NCBI GenBank assembly: GCA_034440575.1
Contig: JAOTOL010001555.1
Span: 1,702,501 to 1,766,500, forward strand
From: Imbricaverruca yamaguchii
Lineage: Eukaryota; Arthropoda; Thecostraca; Neoverrucidae
Length of the DNA: 64,000 nucleotides
Reading direction: 5' to 3'
Shown here: positions 41,751 to 54,548 of the stretch, one piece after another
Numbering within the stretch: the stretch's first letter is position 1
How the letters are laid out: every line of letters starts with the position of its first letter
Program-made: the position numbers and the translations under genes
Notes under the pieces: model-generated
Databases searched by the model: none
What the model was told of the DNA's origin: nothing
Seen by the model: the letters and a program-made list of their open reading frames with translations, nothing else

Positions 41751-44700
41751 GCCGCCGCCACGGAACGGCTCGCGCCAGACGGCACGGAGCCTTGCGGTAG
41801 GCTGGTGCGTGACTTTAGCGACTCGTGGTCGACCACAAGTTGTGGGATTCTATTGCAACCGCTAGTCATCAGCTACTTCGCCGGGTCACACTGAACCCGA
41901 GCGGCGGGGTTGGTGCCATAATGGACATGCCATATCGATCCCCGATAATACAAAGCCATGTATATTTGCTGATGAATATTTGCTATGTGTTCACAACCGA
42001 ATGTCAGTACACACTGAAGCTGTCAGCCGCCTCCACGATGCTTTTTTTGTGCGAGTATGAGAAGTCCAACTGTTGGCCAACTGGCCAAAATACTGTTGCA
42101 GAAGCATGGATCACGAGTACAGTTGCTTATAAAAGGAATAGTTTCGATGTCAGGGATGTGTTGCTGATTCAATAATTATTCCCTATTCATGTTCCCACAA
42201 CTAATTGTAGATAATCATAGATGTGTGGGAGGGATTCCAGCGTCCCAATCTACCTCCTTGCCCACCATTTGTGTACATCGTAGACATCTCAAAGGGCCCG
42301 TTATTATTTGCAAGGGGTTGGAGGCGTTCTTAGGCTCCAAAGAGCACCTAAAAAAGTTATGTTGAATTTTCTGTCTCCTCCAAGACAATAGCGTAGAGGA
42401 GTGCGAATGGGCCACTAGTATGGCCCTCGGACCGTGTCATGGACCCGTAGAATCCCAAGAATGGGGTGACCGATCCAGTCACCCTCTTAGCTACGTCCAA
42501 GTTTGTGGCACTGACTGCGAAGATCCGCAGCAAGGAACGAATGATACCTTCCCTTCCTCAGGCTGCACCATTGGATGTTTTACATGTGCATGAACGGACA
42601 TCTAGTGCGTCCCATGTGTGGAAATCACCATTAAAAATCCTTTGTTCCGAGCTATGACAATTTTGTCGACGTAAAATTTAAACGCAAGCCCATCTAGCCT
42701 TTATCAATCCACCAATCGTTTTACCTCCTGAACTCTCCACTGGGAAGTTGACATTTCGACATTCTTAAAGTGTACATTAGACGAACCTGAGCTGTCCAGT
42801 TTCGATATGTGTCCAATAGATTTCGAGATGGAGGGGATAGATGGGGGAACCACCCGATAGATTCAGGCCTAAACGAGCCCCACTTTAGTAAATGTAATGA
42901 ATTCACAGACACCTCTGGTCTTCTTAATACAACTACATTTTAACAGTATTCTGAGCACGCCTGTGCTCTAACGTACGGTTGCTTACTTGCAGCTACTCCG
43001 AAGTACACGTGTGCATGCAAACATCGGTAAGCTCCCTTGCATCTGTGTATGTACATTTCCGCATATTCACGTACATATGCGCTGATCTATATTCATATAC
43101 GCAACTTTGGCCTCCATACATTTGCGCTCACTTACATTTGCGCATGTTTGCTTTCGTGCTTACGTAGACTTGAGTGTGCGCACAATTGGCATGCGTATGC
43201 GTCAAAGTACGCAAAGCCAATGAAATACAGCACATTCACACAAACTGATTCGGCCGGGCGCACTTTCCGGGATCATCAGGTGACTCGCAGTGCATATACA
43301 ACACTCGGTGCTTGGGAACATGAGTGTCGAAACAACAACAAAAACAAACACTCAGCAGGGAAGAGGTGACAAATCCCTACCAATACGGGGTCAGATACAA
43401 TCATTCCTGCGCCATACACATGATATCGGCCTGCCACCTTCATAATATGACGCTTTATTGGCCCTCACAACCTGGGGGTGGGGGGCGAATGTCTCATCTT
43501 TTCCTTTTCCTAGGCCTGTCTATGATTGGGAAGTCGAAAGTTGTTTTGGGAGAAGAGGGACGATAGATTTCCTAGGCATGTTCATTACAGTTAACAACAT
43601 AAAACCCTGACTTGCATAACACAGCCTATCTCGCGCCCAGCAAGCAGTTTTCGAATCCCTCGCATAAAAGACGTTCTATGACAGTGGCGTTAGCATATAA
43701 CTACTAAAGTAGTCGATAATATCCCATCTCTGTTGCTGAACCCAGAGACGTCTACAGAGTAGCTTTCTCCTGTTCTTGCGCAGTCCCCCGAGTGTTCCGT
43801 ACATTCATCAGTATACAATGTGCCGTTCAGTGCACTGCCGGAGATCCCTGGAGTGGTGGGAAGGTTGGAAATAAATGCTGTCTGTTGGGTCCGTGATTTC
43901 TGTTTCTGGGTGTGAAAACATGAAGCTGAAAACATTCAGTTTTCCAAAAATGAGAATCTGGTCATGCACTGTTGCACGTCATGGAGTTTTTAGCTCGATT
44001 AGCCGATCCAGATGGCCCGATTCTATTACGTTTGCAAGATATCACAATCTAAAGCTTAGCGGACATTTTATATGTCACACGCCGGGGATGGATACTACAT
44101 GAGGGCGCATTGGGCCTAGACAGACCAGTTTCATGGCATGCTGGGAGGTCATGTTAACCAATGGTATGGCATATCACGATTATGCACACAGGCATCTTTT
44201 TGGGGGATTGAGATCTATTTCAATGATTTAGTGAATATGTATTTTCTTATCATTACATTCGGGAGTATTCTGTGGCCATTCGGAAGTCGTTGGAATTGAT
44301 GGACACAAATTTGAAGTAACAGATTTAGGAAGTCTCCATTTTTCGCATAATTGAATGCGCATCGGACGGTCTGATGTTTTATTTGTTGAACGGGAATAGA
44401 ATCGCCAGAGGTCGGTTGAAACAAAATAAAGTCTGCGAACACATGCCAGCTGCTACAAAACTTGCACACACTTTGCGATACAACGCATTCCGACCAATTA
44501 TGTGATGGTTGGAATCTTCCATTCTGCTTCTTAACGGAACCGTAGCTGTTTGGAAGAGCTAGAAAACACAGAAGGAATTAGCCAAATTCTTACCGAATCA
44601 CACACATAGGTTCCGATAACATAACTACAAGACAAGATTAAGACAGGTAAAATCTTAAATTCAGCTGCAATTTCCAACCGCAAAATCGAATGATGCTATA

Positions 44701-46179
44701 CAAAAATAGCCCGGAGCTTTTCACTTCATCGCATAAAGTTTAACAAGATATACAGTGTCAGTGCATTCTGTAGAACCTTACCACTGTTTAACTGATTAAG
44801 CCGAGGTGCTTTAGATGTACGCAAATACAATCGTACATGATGAGTAATACATGAGTAATTCTTTTCTTGAGGATTTGGAACGGTGGTCTAGCCTGGTGGT
44901 CGCTTACCTACAAAAAGCAGTTGTTTCGTCCAGGAAGCGCTATCGCGACATAAAACAATCAAACACCGTGCAAGTAAGAGAGATCCAACTCGTAATGCAA
45001 CTCGAGTGCACAAGAGGCAGGAGGCTATAATGAACTATGGGTAACCCGTTCTCGCAGGTTAATGCACATTTTCATCAGCGACACCGTGACGGTTTCGCGA
45101 TGCGGACAATCATCGGATTATAATCGAAAGAAAAAATGCTTTATCGGAGGAAATTCTGGTCCAACAAACATTCGGCTGCCAGCGGATTTTAAAGCAAAAC
45201 ACCCACAGAAACATACAATTATAGCGGAAACACTACAGCGGATAGGTTTGTACTCAAGATGAAGTTTCCATTGAGATAAAATGTGTTGCCACGGGAGCTG
45301 TGCATCCCATAATAAAAAATGAAGAAAATATGTACTTTTGAATGATCTACATTCGTCCAGTACCCTCTACAATTACCTACGTTATTTGAATATAATTGTT
45401 AAGATGAAAGAAAAGTTTTCAACAAACAGTTTCAAAAGTTGCACAAAAGATGCGACATGGGGGCTTTCTCCGCCGGTATTTTTGGATATTTGGATATTAA
45501 TATCAATATTTGCTATGGCAAAATGTTGTTTCCGAGACGCGAACTCCGAATCACCGGCTTGAATTGCATGCTTATGGTATTATAATGGGCATCGGAACCA
45601 CTCAGAAGGTAAAAAAAAAATACCGTCGAATCACCCCACTTCACCGACTCAGCAGAAATCACAATTTTTGGAAGAAAAAAATGGGCAAAAAAATTCCCAA
45701 AACTGAGAATTCCTAAGAGGCCCACGACCCCTGATCCCATATTCACCCCAAAAAAACAATTGGTCAGCGATTTTCCAAACCAAACTCCGAACCACCCACT
45801 CCGGGCAAAAGCGCCAAGTCAACTCCTAATCACCCACTTAGGCTTCCCTAACTTTTCATCAGCGACACCGTGACTGGTTCGCGACGCGAACCGTCCACTT
45901 TCGCGCCACAGACGCTGCGCTTTCTCCGTTCCTTCCCAAGACAGCTGATCAATGGCGTCACTAGTCGGCATATTCAGGGCGGACAATGCAAATATTGCGC
46001 AAGAATCACAATGTATTCAACATTTTAGGTAGCCATCAAATCTGATACAAACAGGTCTGAGCAGTGTGTTCGTACTCTGCATCCGCCACTGCGCGCATAT
46101 CAGCTTCCCACGGGGCGACGGTCGGTTCCCGACGTCTGAAAAGTTAACAATGTGCGCACACAGAAAAAGCGTACATACC
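41751..46179. other. Mostly unassigned; weak internal repeats
   Basis: No gene is recognised. 42985-43220 is a quasi-repeat of TACATTTGCGCA and CATATACGC phrases, probably a decayed short satellite. TTTTCATCAGCGACACCGTG occurs at 45069 and again at 45853, followed both times by a GGTT(T)CGCGA(T/C)GCG continuation. Small ORFs at 41825-42175, 42721-42912, 43690-43935 and 44215-44469 have no recognised domain. Confidence 0.45.
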
Positions 46180-46474
46180 TAGACCGTGCTGCTACCTAGC
46201 GATAGCTATCCGAAATGATGCTTCTATAAAATTGTGTAGTTCTTGAATCTGTGGAGGTTATGACCGCTTCGGAGTTGTGGAGGTTATGACCTGTGGAGGT
46301 TATGACCGCTTCGGAGTTGTGGAGGTTACGACCTGTGGAGGTTATGACTGCTGCGGACTTGTGGAGGTTGTGACCTGTGGAGGTTATGACCTGTGGAGGT
46401 TACGACCGCTGCGATGTGTTGAATTGTGGAGGTTGTGACCTGTGGAGGTTATGACCTGTGGAGGTTATGATACG
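46180..46474 (+). mobile_element. Minisatellite-bearing non-autonomous element (copy 2)
   Basis: Starts TAGACCGTGCTGCTACC, then TAGCGATAGCTATC, then an array of CTGTGGAGGTTATGAC and CGCTTCGGAGTTGTGGAGG units, and ends GTTATGATACG. Both edges match 26199-26594 in the opposite orientation; the array here is shorter. Confidence 0.72.
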
Positions 46475-47109
46475 TCTCCATTTCGACACCACTCAGCCGG
46501 GAGGTGGCTCCACCCTCGGGACTATGATTGGCGGCCGGACTAGTGACGGGGCATCATTGCCCGCCGGCGATTGGTGACACACATTTTGACACACCTCCGA
46601 ACAACATGGCCGCTAGTGGTGACTCATAAGTACTCATATACCGGCCACGTGCTGAAGGCACATTCAGGCGTTCCTAACCTATCTACAACGGATGCGAGTC
46701 GATACACATAGCCACAACATTTTGATTACAGTCATCGGGTGAGTCAGACAGCATTCCTTTCAGCGCGGGCCAGAAGCGTGATTAAACCTGAACCACTTTA
46801 CACTGACAATGTGACCCGTTGCACGGTAAAATCTCAGATGTACCGATCCTCATCCTCTTAAGTCTACCAACGATATTCTGGGGTAAGAGCAAGCATATTA
46901 AGCTCAAGATGTTTTCTCTCGCAGTCTATTGAAGCCATCCCAGCATAAGCACAGTTGACCGCGAATAACATCGAAGCTAAACGAAGATAAGAACAGCGAC
47001 ATAGGAAGACTGCATTTTGTTTGAATTGGAATTTGAAATTGAAATGGTTTGTAGCAATGGGGTGATGTAGTTTCGATGATCTACGACTTTCATCTGTGGG
47101 GATCATGTC
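46475..47109. other. No recognisable gene
   Basis: Unique-looking sequence. The minus-strand 104-codon frame at 46864-47178 runs into the next satellite and has no recognised family. Confidence 0.45.
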
Positions 47110-47310
47110 ATGACTGAAGCCGATACGATGGTCACCATCAGCGATGAGCCCACGATGGTGGCCATCAACAACCCGCATTGAACACCATCAGTTACTTGTG
47201 ATGACCACCATCAGTGACTCATGATGATCACCATCAGTGCCTCGTGATTGAGGTAACATGTGATGGCCACCATCAGTGACTTGTTGATAATCAGCATTAG
47301 CACTCGCACG
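47110..47310. repeat. 23-bp satellite GTGACTCGTGATGACCACCATCA, left block
   Basis: Diverged units with ATGATCACCATCAGTG and ATGGCCACCATCAGTGAC variants. The array is interrupted at 47333 by a TIR element and resumes at 48300. Confidence 0.8.
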
Positions 47311-47332
47311 TCCCGCGGTCCGCGCCAACTTC

Positions 47333-48297
47333 GCATGTCCGGGGGGAGGGGGCAGATGTGTGCCCCTCTAAGATGTATAGAACTATGCTAGCTAGCGATA
47401 AGCGGAAAACGGCGTTGGATAGTTGGTGACAAGCTCTATCGAAAGTGTTTCACTCATTTTTTGCTCAGGTCAATATTCAGGTCACTGGGTCAACATAGAT
47501 AAAATTCGACCAGATCGGGTGGGACTCTTAGATATTGACACATACATCAGGACCTGTAACAGATAGAAACAAACGGCGAACGCTATTCGGTTTACCGAGG
47601 ACAATCGAGGCGCCATCTACGTGCCCAAGCAGGAATACTTCTTACTCCGAAACTATGACCTCAGGTCAAGGTCATGAATTAGCCTAGGGAGGGTATGTAA
47701 TGTATCAATCGATACGTATTGCCGATACAAGCATAATGTCGATAATTTGAGCCTTCTAGCTCAATGCAGTGCGATATAATGCGCAGAAATGTGCTAGTGA
47801 TACCAGGTGATCTCAGATGAGCTCGGTGAGGTCACTGAGCAAAAATGTCAGCGGTAACATTGAGCATAGCTTCCAACTGCACGCCACAACCGTTGTGAGG
47901 TCATTCCGAGAGGAAATGTTTAACCAGAAAACATTTGTATATTGTACCATAGCGCTATAATGGGAGAATCCATAGCCGCAACCTGACCTCAGGTCAATGC
48001 TACGAAAAAAAACGAGATATTTTGTATGGTCCCTGATGAGATCATTACATGTTGTAAGTTTGAAATCAATCGCCAAATTATTGTAGAAGTTATGCCACCT
48101 AGAACTCCGAGGGATGCTGGGTCACTTCGCCTGACCTGGTGACCTGCCTGAGATGACCCAGGATCTAAAATGTGTGAGGATATGTGGAAAAGACGAATGA
48201 GCAGCCATGCGAGGTTTGTCCTTGCTAACTCGATTAGTATGGCTGGCAAATTAGGAAAAACCGCAGGGGGCAGATATATACCCCCACCCGGACGTGC
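47333..48297. mobile_element. MITE-like element with inverted repeats of about 33 bp
   Basis: The left end reads GCATGTCCGGGGGGAGGGGG followed by CAGATGTGTGCCCC. The right end on the complement reads GCACGTCCGGGTGGGGG followed by TATATATCTGCCCC. The 965-bp interior is non-coding, with several GACCTCAGGTCA and AGGTCA phrases. It splits a 23-bp satellite. A duplication could not be fixed because the flanks are repetitive; a second, weaker CACGTCC copy at 47306 leaves the left boundary uncertain by about 30 bp. Confidence 0.7.
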
Positions 48298-48620
48298 GCG
48301 TTTTAGTGACTCGTGATGATCGCCATCAGTGACTCGTGATGACCACCATCAGTGACTCGTGATGACCACCATCAGTGACTCGTGATGACCACTATCAGTG
48401 ACTTGTGATGACCACCATCAGTGACTCGTGATGACCACCATTAGCGACTCGTGATTGTGGTAGCACGTGGTGACCACCATAAGTGACGTGTGATTGCAGT
48501 AACTTGTGATAACTACCATCAGTGACTCATGACGACCACCATCAGTGACGCGTAAGGACGATCATGGGTGACTCGTGAGGGCCACCAGCAGTGACTCATG
48601 ACGGGCGCCGTCTCGAGTCA
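48298..48620. repeat. 23-bp satellite, right block
   Basis: GTGACTCGTGAT recurs at 48306, 48329 and 48352, a 23-bp period, and decays towards 48620 with variants such as GTGACGCGTAAGGACG. Confidence 0.9.
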
Positions 48621-49799
48621 CCATCAGCGACTTTTGGTTCTGGCATTTCTGCACGGTTCTCAGATCTGCATGCGCGATCATTCCTTGCCCAGTGATCTGA
48701 CAGATATAGTTTCCTGGGTTGTGCTGACGTTTTTAATGAAGGTATGCACAAGCAGTGTATGACTTGGTATCTTAGTGGTCCAAGTATGTAGCTAATAGCA
48801 ACAATAATGCGATGTTAGCATAATATCCAGACTAGTGTCATTAAGTGTGTGGGATGGACACGTTCGAGGTAGGTACTTCTCCAGGATGCGTGCATATAGC
48901 AAGCTTTTCACACCGTCAAAAGTAAGATACTGAAACTACGAGCTGCGTCATTTCTGGCAATCTAGTTTTGTGTAAGTCCACAAAATACTATTATAAAATA
49001 CTATTACACACAGCCCAGAATCATGCCAAGAACATTTCATGTACAGTAAATTCATCTAAAAGTGAAAGTATACTTCATTTCGGAATACTTTTTCAGATTC
49101 CAAAAGGCCTTGATTCCACTTGAACATTAGTCTTGTGGCTTTCTAATTCACAGGTTTTCACTTGCTTTCAAGTTAACGAGCTGCATGGTTCGAAAAGAGA
49201 CTAGCTTGTGAACATTGCTAAAATTTTAAAAGTGGGCAACCGAAATATATGCTTTTGCATTCATATGAACGAGATAATTTGTATAACACCTTATGTTATC
49301 AGACACCACCGTGCTATTCCAATTATTATCTTTGAAGACCTAAAGCTTCGTATCAAAATACTACTACAAAATGCTAATATTGACTAGCTAATATTGACTG
49401 GTGAGCCCTGATGTTCACGGAACATGATAATATATCTTCAAAAAATATCCATGAAGCTTTAATTTTCAAGCAATGCAAACTCATTCATCCCATAGATAAT
49501 TCATCTCATAATCGGCATTTGATCGTGCAAGCAAAATGCCAATGTATGTGAGAACTATCCTTCAGGAATGAGAACTCCCACGTCACCTGGACCGATGGTC
49601 ATGTGTGAAGGTAAACTGTGAATATAACGTTGTGCTAGTTTTTCTTTGGATCAAATATTTGCTTCGCTTCTTCTTATTTCGTAAATGTAATATTGACAGC
49701 TGAATAGCAACGTTGCTTTTTCCAATGCATCCTCTTAATTTAGCTTCAATGGGCATAATGTCGGTGCAAATAAATGTGATATATCCCCTACCATTGGTG
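48621..49799. other. No recognisable gene
   Basis: AT-rich unique-looking sequence. AAAATACTATTA-type phrases recur near 48986-49010 and 49355-49375. No ORF of interest. Confidence 0.45.
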
Positions 49800-49965
49800 T
49801 TCCCATGAATCCGGGACGGGTCCAAATGTTCCGAGTTGAACACTCACACCACTCGGAGCATTTCCGAACCCCGCGGTCCACCGGCGAATCAGTGTGGGCG
49901 GCGCCATTAGCCGTGATCGTACATAAAGTGTGACGAAATCCACCCAATATACAAACACAAACAAC
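49800..49965 (+). mobile_element. Diverged tRNA-derived SINE (family A)
   Basis: The body ACTCGGAGCATTTCC, CGCGGTCCACCGGCG and CAGTGTGGGCGGCGCCATTAGC matches the copies at 16656 and 37247. The tail ends CCCAATATACAAACACAAAC. The head (49800-49850) is too diverged to show a clear A box. Confidence 0.75.
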
Positions 49966-50049
49966 CGCGACAAGCCGGTGCGGGACAAACAAACAACCTG
50001 GGACTGGGTGACATGAGCTGTGTGCGACCATTCCCTTCATGCAATGCCA

Positions 50050-50880
50050 CATACTTAATGCCAAGTTTCACGAGTCTCTGGAACACACCTCTACCTCCAT
50101 CGCCCGCGTTGGCCACTGCCATGTCACCGACACGTCTCCCTCCCCGGCTGCGGCCGTGACAAGATTGCTGTCTGCACCGCGCCGAGTGCAGTCCGTGTCG
50201 GAAAAGCGGCGACTCGTGTTCACCCGCCCGGCCTCGCAGACGACGTCGACTCGTATTGACCCGCCAGGGGTCGCGCAAGACTTCAGCGGCCCACCGGTGC
50301 AGCCACACCTGCGCTGACGATACGAGACACGGCGGCACTTTTTCCGTGCCCAACAGGACTCGACCCGCGCCGGCCAGAGACGCAGGCTGCAGAGACGCAG
50401 CGCGCGCTGCAGCCGGCCCAACAAGCAAAAAACGGCCAGAAACGCGGCGCCGGCCGCCGCCGGCGCGTGCTGATGGCTCGTCGCCGCGGCAGCCCGGTTG
50501 ACGGCAGCGAGCTGGGTGGTCGTGGCGGTCGGCCGGCCGCCGGCCGCAGCGGCTACCTGGGTGGGGGCGGCCGTCCGCGCGTTTGGCCGTGTAATTAAGC
50601 CTTGGTGATCGCGCGTCTGCAGACGCGGCCGGTACATTGTCCCTTAGCAGGACTACCCGTGTGATCGTGGAGTGAACGTGGGGTGGGGGAGGCGCTCGGT
50701 GTCGCCAGTCCAGTCGATGCGTTCTCAGTGCATTAGCAATTAAGCGTGCGGAGCCCAGGCTCAGCTTTAACTTCGTGGAAGTGTCAGTGCGGCTGTCTGT
50801 CAGTACGGAGGAAATTTGTCGCGGGAACTCCGGAACGCTGTGACGTTTTCCCTTTGTTCAATCCAAAACGCAGGTATGAG
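50050..50880 (+). promoter_or_regulatory. CpG-rich island, possible first exon with splice donor
   Basis: 50090-50640 is very rich in CpG and GC. It is followed by a less GC-rich stretch ending AAAACGCAG with GTATGAG, a consensus 5' splice site (GT at 50874). This is compatible with a promoter and non-coding first exon on the plus strand. Open frames on both strands (such as 50068-50637 minus, 189 codons) have no recognised domain and read as GC artefacts. Confidence 0.3.
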
Positions 50881-50979
50881 ACAAACTCAGAAGAGTATGC
50901 GGGAATTCAGATAGTTGCTGATCAATCGGTTATTCAAACTTCATTTCATCAGTACGGTTTTACATAATTGCCTGAGGTT

Positions 50980-51155
50980 TCGTTGATCACTATGGTACTT
51001 AGACTCTCCGGTTGATCACTAGTGTACTCAGACTGTTCGGTTGATCAACATGGCTTTCAGACTGTCCCGCAACAGCTAGGGTATTTGGATTGTCGTTGAT
51101 CAGCAGGGCATTCAGACTGGGGCGTTGATAACCGGAGTATTCAGATCGTTGTTAA
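50980..51155. repeat. Short tandem array, about 29-bp GTTGATCA unit
   Basis: About six units of the form GTTGATCACTA-GGTATTCAGACTGTC. GTTGATCA begins at 50982, 51011 and 51040 and again near 51094, with a diverged unit between. Confidence 0.8.
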
Positions 51156-51164
51156 TCACCGACA

Positions 51165-51265
51165 TCAGATGGGTGTCGATGGTCGAGATGAGATGGTGTA
51201 TGCGATGAGATGGTGTATGCGATGCGAGATGAGATGGTGTATGCGATGCGAGATGAGATGGTGTA
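51165..51265. repeat. Short tandem array of GAGATGAGATGGTGTATGCGATG
   Basis: Four units with lengths alternating between 18 and 26 bp. The Ser/His-rich ORFs over it are artefacts. Confidence 0.85.
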
Positions 51266-51974
51266 TGCTCCAGAATTTCCCAGATTCGGTCCCATGTTCC
51301 CCGACCAGAAACTTGTCGAGGAACTTGGAAAGCCAGGTAGCAATGGTTTTCTAAATGGATAAAGGTGTGAATGCCATTTTTGCAAGTAGCCTGTCCTAAA
51401 GCCAAGGAAGGAGCAAGAGCTATTTTGAAGTGGCTTTTTCAAGCAACGCCTTCAGAGTTAATGTTAAACTCGTTCAAAGTTGGGGCGCTGCTCCCCTACC
51501 TCCCCCCCCCACCAGTTCCCGCGTTCTTGCCACAGTAAAAGTTTTAAAGCGATGAACTTAAAACAAAACATATCTGCAATTGTCAATGACTGGAGTTTCA
51601 GTGGTGGGTTCTCTAGCTAAATCGTTGCTGTAGTATTGCTCAAAATTGGGACATCAAGTTTGCACCGAGAGAATAGTTTCGGACAGACAACTATTTTTTC
51701 GTTCCCCTAGACACGCAATGCAGTAAACTTTCTCTTGATAGGCTGGTGAGCGTAGATAAATTCGTTGGTTACGTGGATTGCGCTGCCAGCGTTACCTCTG
51801 CTCATTTTTATTTGTTTGTTTTTTCTTTCAAATCTGATGGCTGTTATCCTCACAGCCAGGACGAAGCGATCTCATGAGATTCAACTGAATTATATTACTT
51901 TAAAGCAAGCTGAGCCCTACTTGCTACACGGACGTGTCCATTAGTACAGTGCTCGTTAAAATGCTGTCGCAATC
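51266..51974. other. No recognisable gene
   Basis: Unique-looking sequence with a C run near 51503. Nothing identified before the LINE piece. Confidence 0.45.
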
Positions 51975-52447
51975 AGCCGTGTCATATTGTGGGAAAAATA
52001 TCCCTGCTATGACATGTTGCTGTAGTTGATGAATTAGCTTCCCATGTAGAACTTATCAAACGCTTTGCTAAAGTCCAAGTACAAGACATCCATCCTGCTC
52101 TCAATGTCCACTTCTTTAGTAACATACTCCATGATCCATGAACTCCAATATGTAAGTTAAGCAAGACATCCGAGATATAAATCCATGTTGAGTACCCCTT
52201 AAAAGTTTGTGCCCATCAAGATGAATCTGAACATTCTATTTAACCAGATTTTCTAGTGCCTTGCAAACTATTGAGGTCAGACTGACTGGCCTGCAGATTC
52301 CCACACAATTCATACTTCCATTTTCGAAAATTAGTACTACGTTTGCATTTTCTTAAACTTCAGGAACATTCCACAGATCCCCTGAAAATTATACCTTGGG
52401 AAACTGCTAATGCTTTAGCACACTACTAAGATCCTAGCATATATATT

Positions 52448-52520
<73 letters not shown>

Positions 52521-52890
52521 TCTGGTCCAGAACCTTTATTAGGTTTTATATTCTACAACTGCTTTTCTACAGCTTCCGCAGTTATTGTAAAATCATGCAG
52601 CCTATCACCTGTCATGACATAACCTTCAGCTGTTTATGTTGTACCATAATCATCTTCAGTAAAGACTGATGAGAATTGCCTGCTTGGGGATTCCGCAATA
52701 TCGCAATCATCAACCACTATTCTTCTATCTTCCATTCAATATCCGGGGGTCATACACTACGCTTTTTAGCCTTAATTTTGTAGAAGTTAAATAATCTCTT
52801 AGCATCACCTGCTGAACATTCTCGAGCTATTTCGATTTCAGGAAGTCTTTTAGATGCCCTAACACACCTACCAATTTTCGTAATATAACA
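51975..52890 (-). pseudogene. CR1/L2-like LINE, RT domain core, with internal (TA)n
   Basis: On the minus strand a linker region (DAKRLFNFYKIKAKK) leads to a KPNKGSGPD block. A 78-bp TA tract then interrupts it, and the reading resumes with ICRPVSLTSIVCKALENL, HLDGHKLL, GTQHGF and VLYLDFSKAFDK. These are RT motifs 1-3 in the usual order, with the first catalytic Asp in YLDFSKAFD. This is the part missing from the LINE pieces at 1-2320. Many stops and frameshifts are present and the TA expansion is inside the coding region, so it is an old copy. Confidence 0.8.
52438..52518. repeat. (TA)n microsatellite inside LINE RT
   Basis: About 78 bp of TA dinucleotides sit between the codons for the SGPD block and the next RT motif, so the tract arose after the LINE became a pseudogene. 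Confidence 0.95.
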
Positions 52891-54548
52891 TACAATGTAG
52901 CACATGGATGCCCATGACATCTTCCCAATGACACTATATGGTGCTTAAGTTTTCGAAGAGCTCGTGGTTGGTAGGAGATGGTGTTTCATGGCATCTGAAA
53001 AGGCTGACTTGTGGCGGTGAAGATGTTGTTCCTGAAGTTCTGGCAGACCGGAGAACGTGCAGATCCATTTCGAATGGGCCCTATGATTCTTATTCGGCCA
53101 TTCATCTGGTATGTCTTACCGCATGCCTATACATTGGGAATTATGTCGGTAACAGGTGCATTTTGACGTTGTGGGTTCAGAACTAGAGTGAATCCAGAAG
53201 CTTCAAATCAGTGTCAGACCAGCTCAGGTGGTTACACAAAATGAACTACAGGTTTCCGCGGTCGGAAGGCCGCAAACACAGGGATAAACAATAAACATAA
53301 TGCTCTGGAGGGCACTTGTCCCACTCATTCCCAAGCCCACTCACACGTAGTTCACCATTGCAATGATATTCATTCACTCATGTTTTAAAATCGTTCCATT
53401 TTGACATCTTCCAAGCGCTCCCGTGCCTATCCTATGCAGTAGCCACCATGTTTGCGTGCAGAAATATGAATTGTAGTTTAACTTTACACTTAATATGTGC
53501 AATGCACGTCATTTCACACGTTAGTCCACTGTGTTGGAGGATGTCTGGCTGTTTTGTTGAGGACGCATGGCTCGCCTGACTGGTCGGGCCGGCTCCATTT
53601 GTACCAGTGCAATGTCGCCACACATTTAAAACGCGACCACCGCAGCACCGCGACCGCTTTCTCATGTTGATTGCCTCATTGACGGCGTGACCTTTGAGTC
53701 CGCGCCAGCGTGGCGCTGTAATCGCCGGCACCAGCGCCCCACAGCGGCTGGCCCCGTTAGCGGTCATTCAGCAGGTAATGATCGGCGGTGGCGTGCACGG
53801 GCAGGCGCCCTCTCTGAAAATGCCCGCCACTTCCTTGTCGCGTCCAAGTTACAAAAGGTTCACCAGAAGGCGGATTTAGCAGGTGATCTTTTTTTTGGTG
53901 TTGAGGGTATGACAACGGTCTTGGAGGGTATCTAAGCCCTACCGTCCAACCACAGGAATATGCCCAGTTCGGACAAACTCATCGACTTTGGAACGAAGCG
54001 AAGTTATGGATTAGCTGACTAGTCACATATTAATTCACGCGTCTAGACGTGAATACTATCACCCAACAATGCATTTTTCTAGCAGTCTGTCAAGCTGCAG
54101 GAGGACATGATATATGTTCCCCTCCAACCACCCAATTATGGGATCCATATATGGATGCGCCAGCATTACACCCTGCAAAGCCCGATCCGCATGCGCACCT
54201 CAGCTATCCTACCTCAGCACAGTCCAGGCATGTTATCGCGTCCGGACTTTCGTCCCTGGAAGCAAGAGAGCATAGCCGAGTTGACATGGGTGACGCTGAC
54301 GGCCGCATCACCCGGTTGCGGTCCGGTACGCAGACCGGCGTCGGCGAGACCTCAAGGTTTCGTGCATGGCCAGGCTCGGTACACTCTCCACCGCGCCGCC
54401 CGGCACCGACGCTGCCGCGTTCAACCGGTGCTGACCGTCCGGCCACTGTGTTGGAGACTGTACACGGTTCGAGTGCATCTGCAGCAGTTTTTGAGCCATT
54501 GGAGCTTTACGGGACCGTTGCTACCTCCGGACTGACGAAGCTTTATAA
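52891..54548. other. No recognised gene; unassigned ORFs
   Basis: The longest plus frame, 54049-54576 (175 codons), overlaps another of 142 codons (54107-54535) and minus frames of 63-80 codons in a GC-rich patch. None has a recognisable domain. The segment 53640-53780 is locally rich in CGCC and CAGCG. I do not call a gene. Confidence 0.4.

Noticed and set aside
50068..50637. 189-codon minus-strand ORF
   Set aside because: Lies in a CpG island with low-complexity Ala/Arg composition and no domain.
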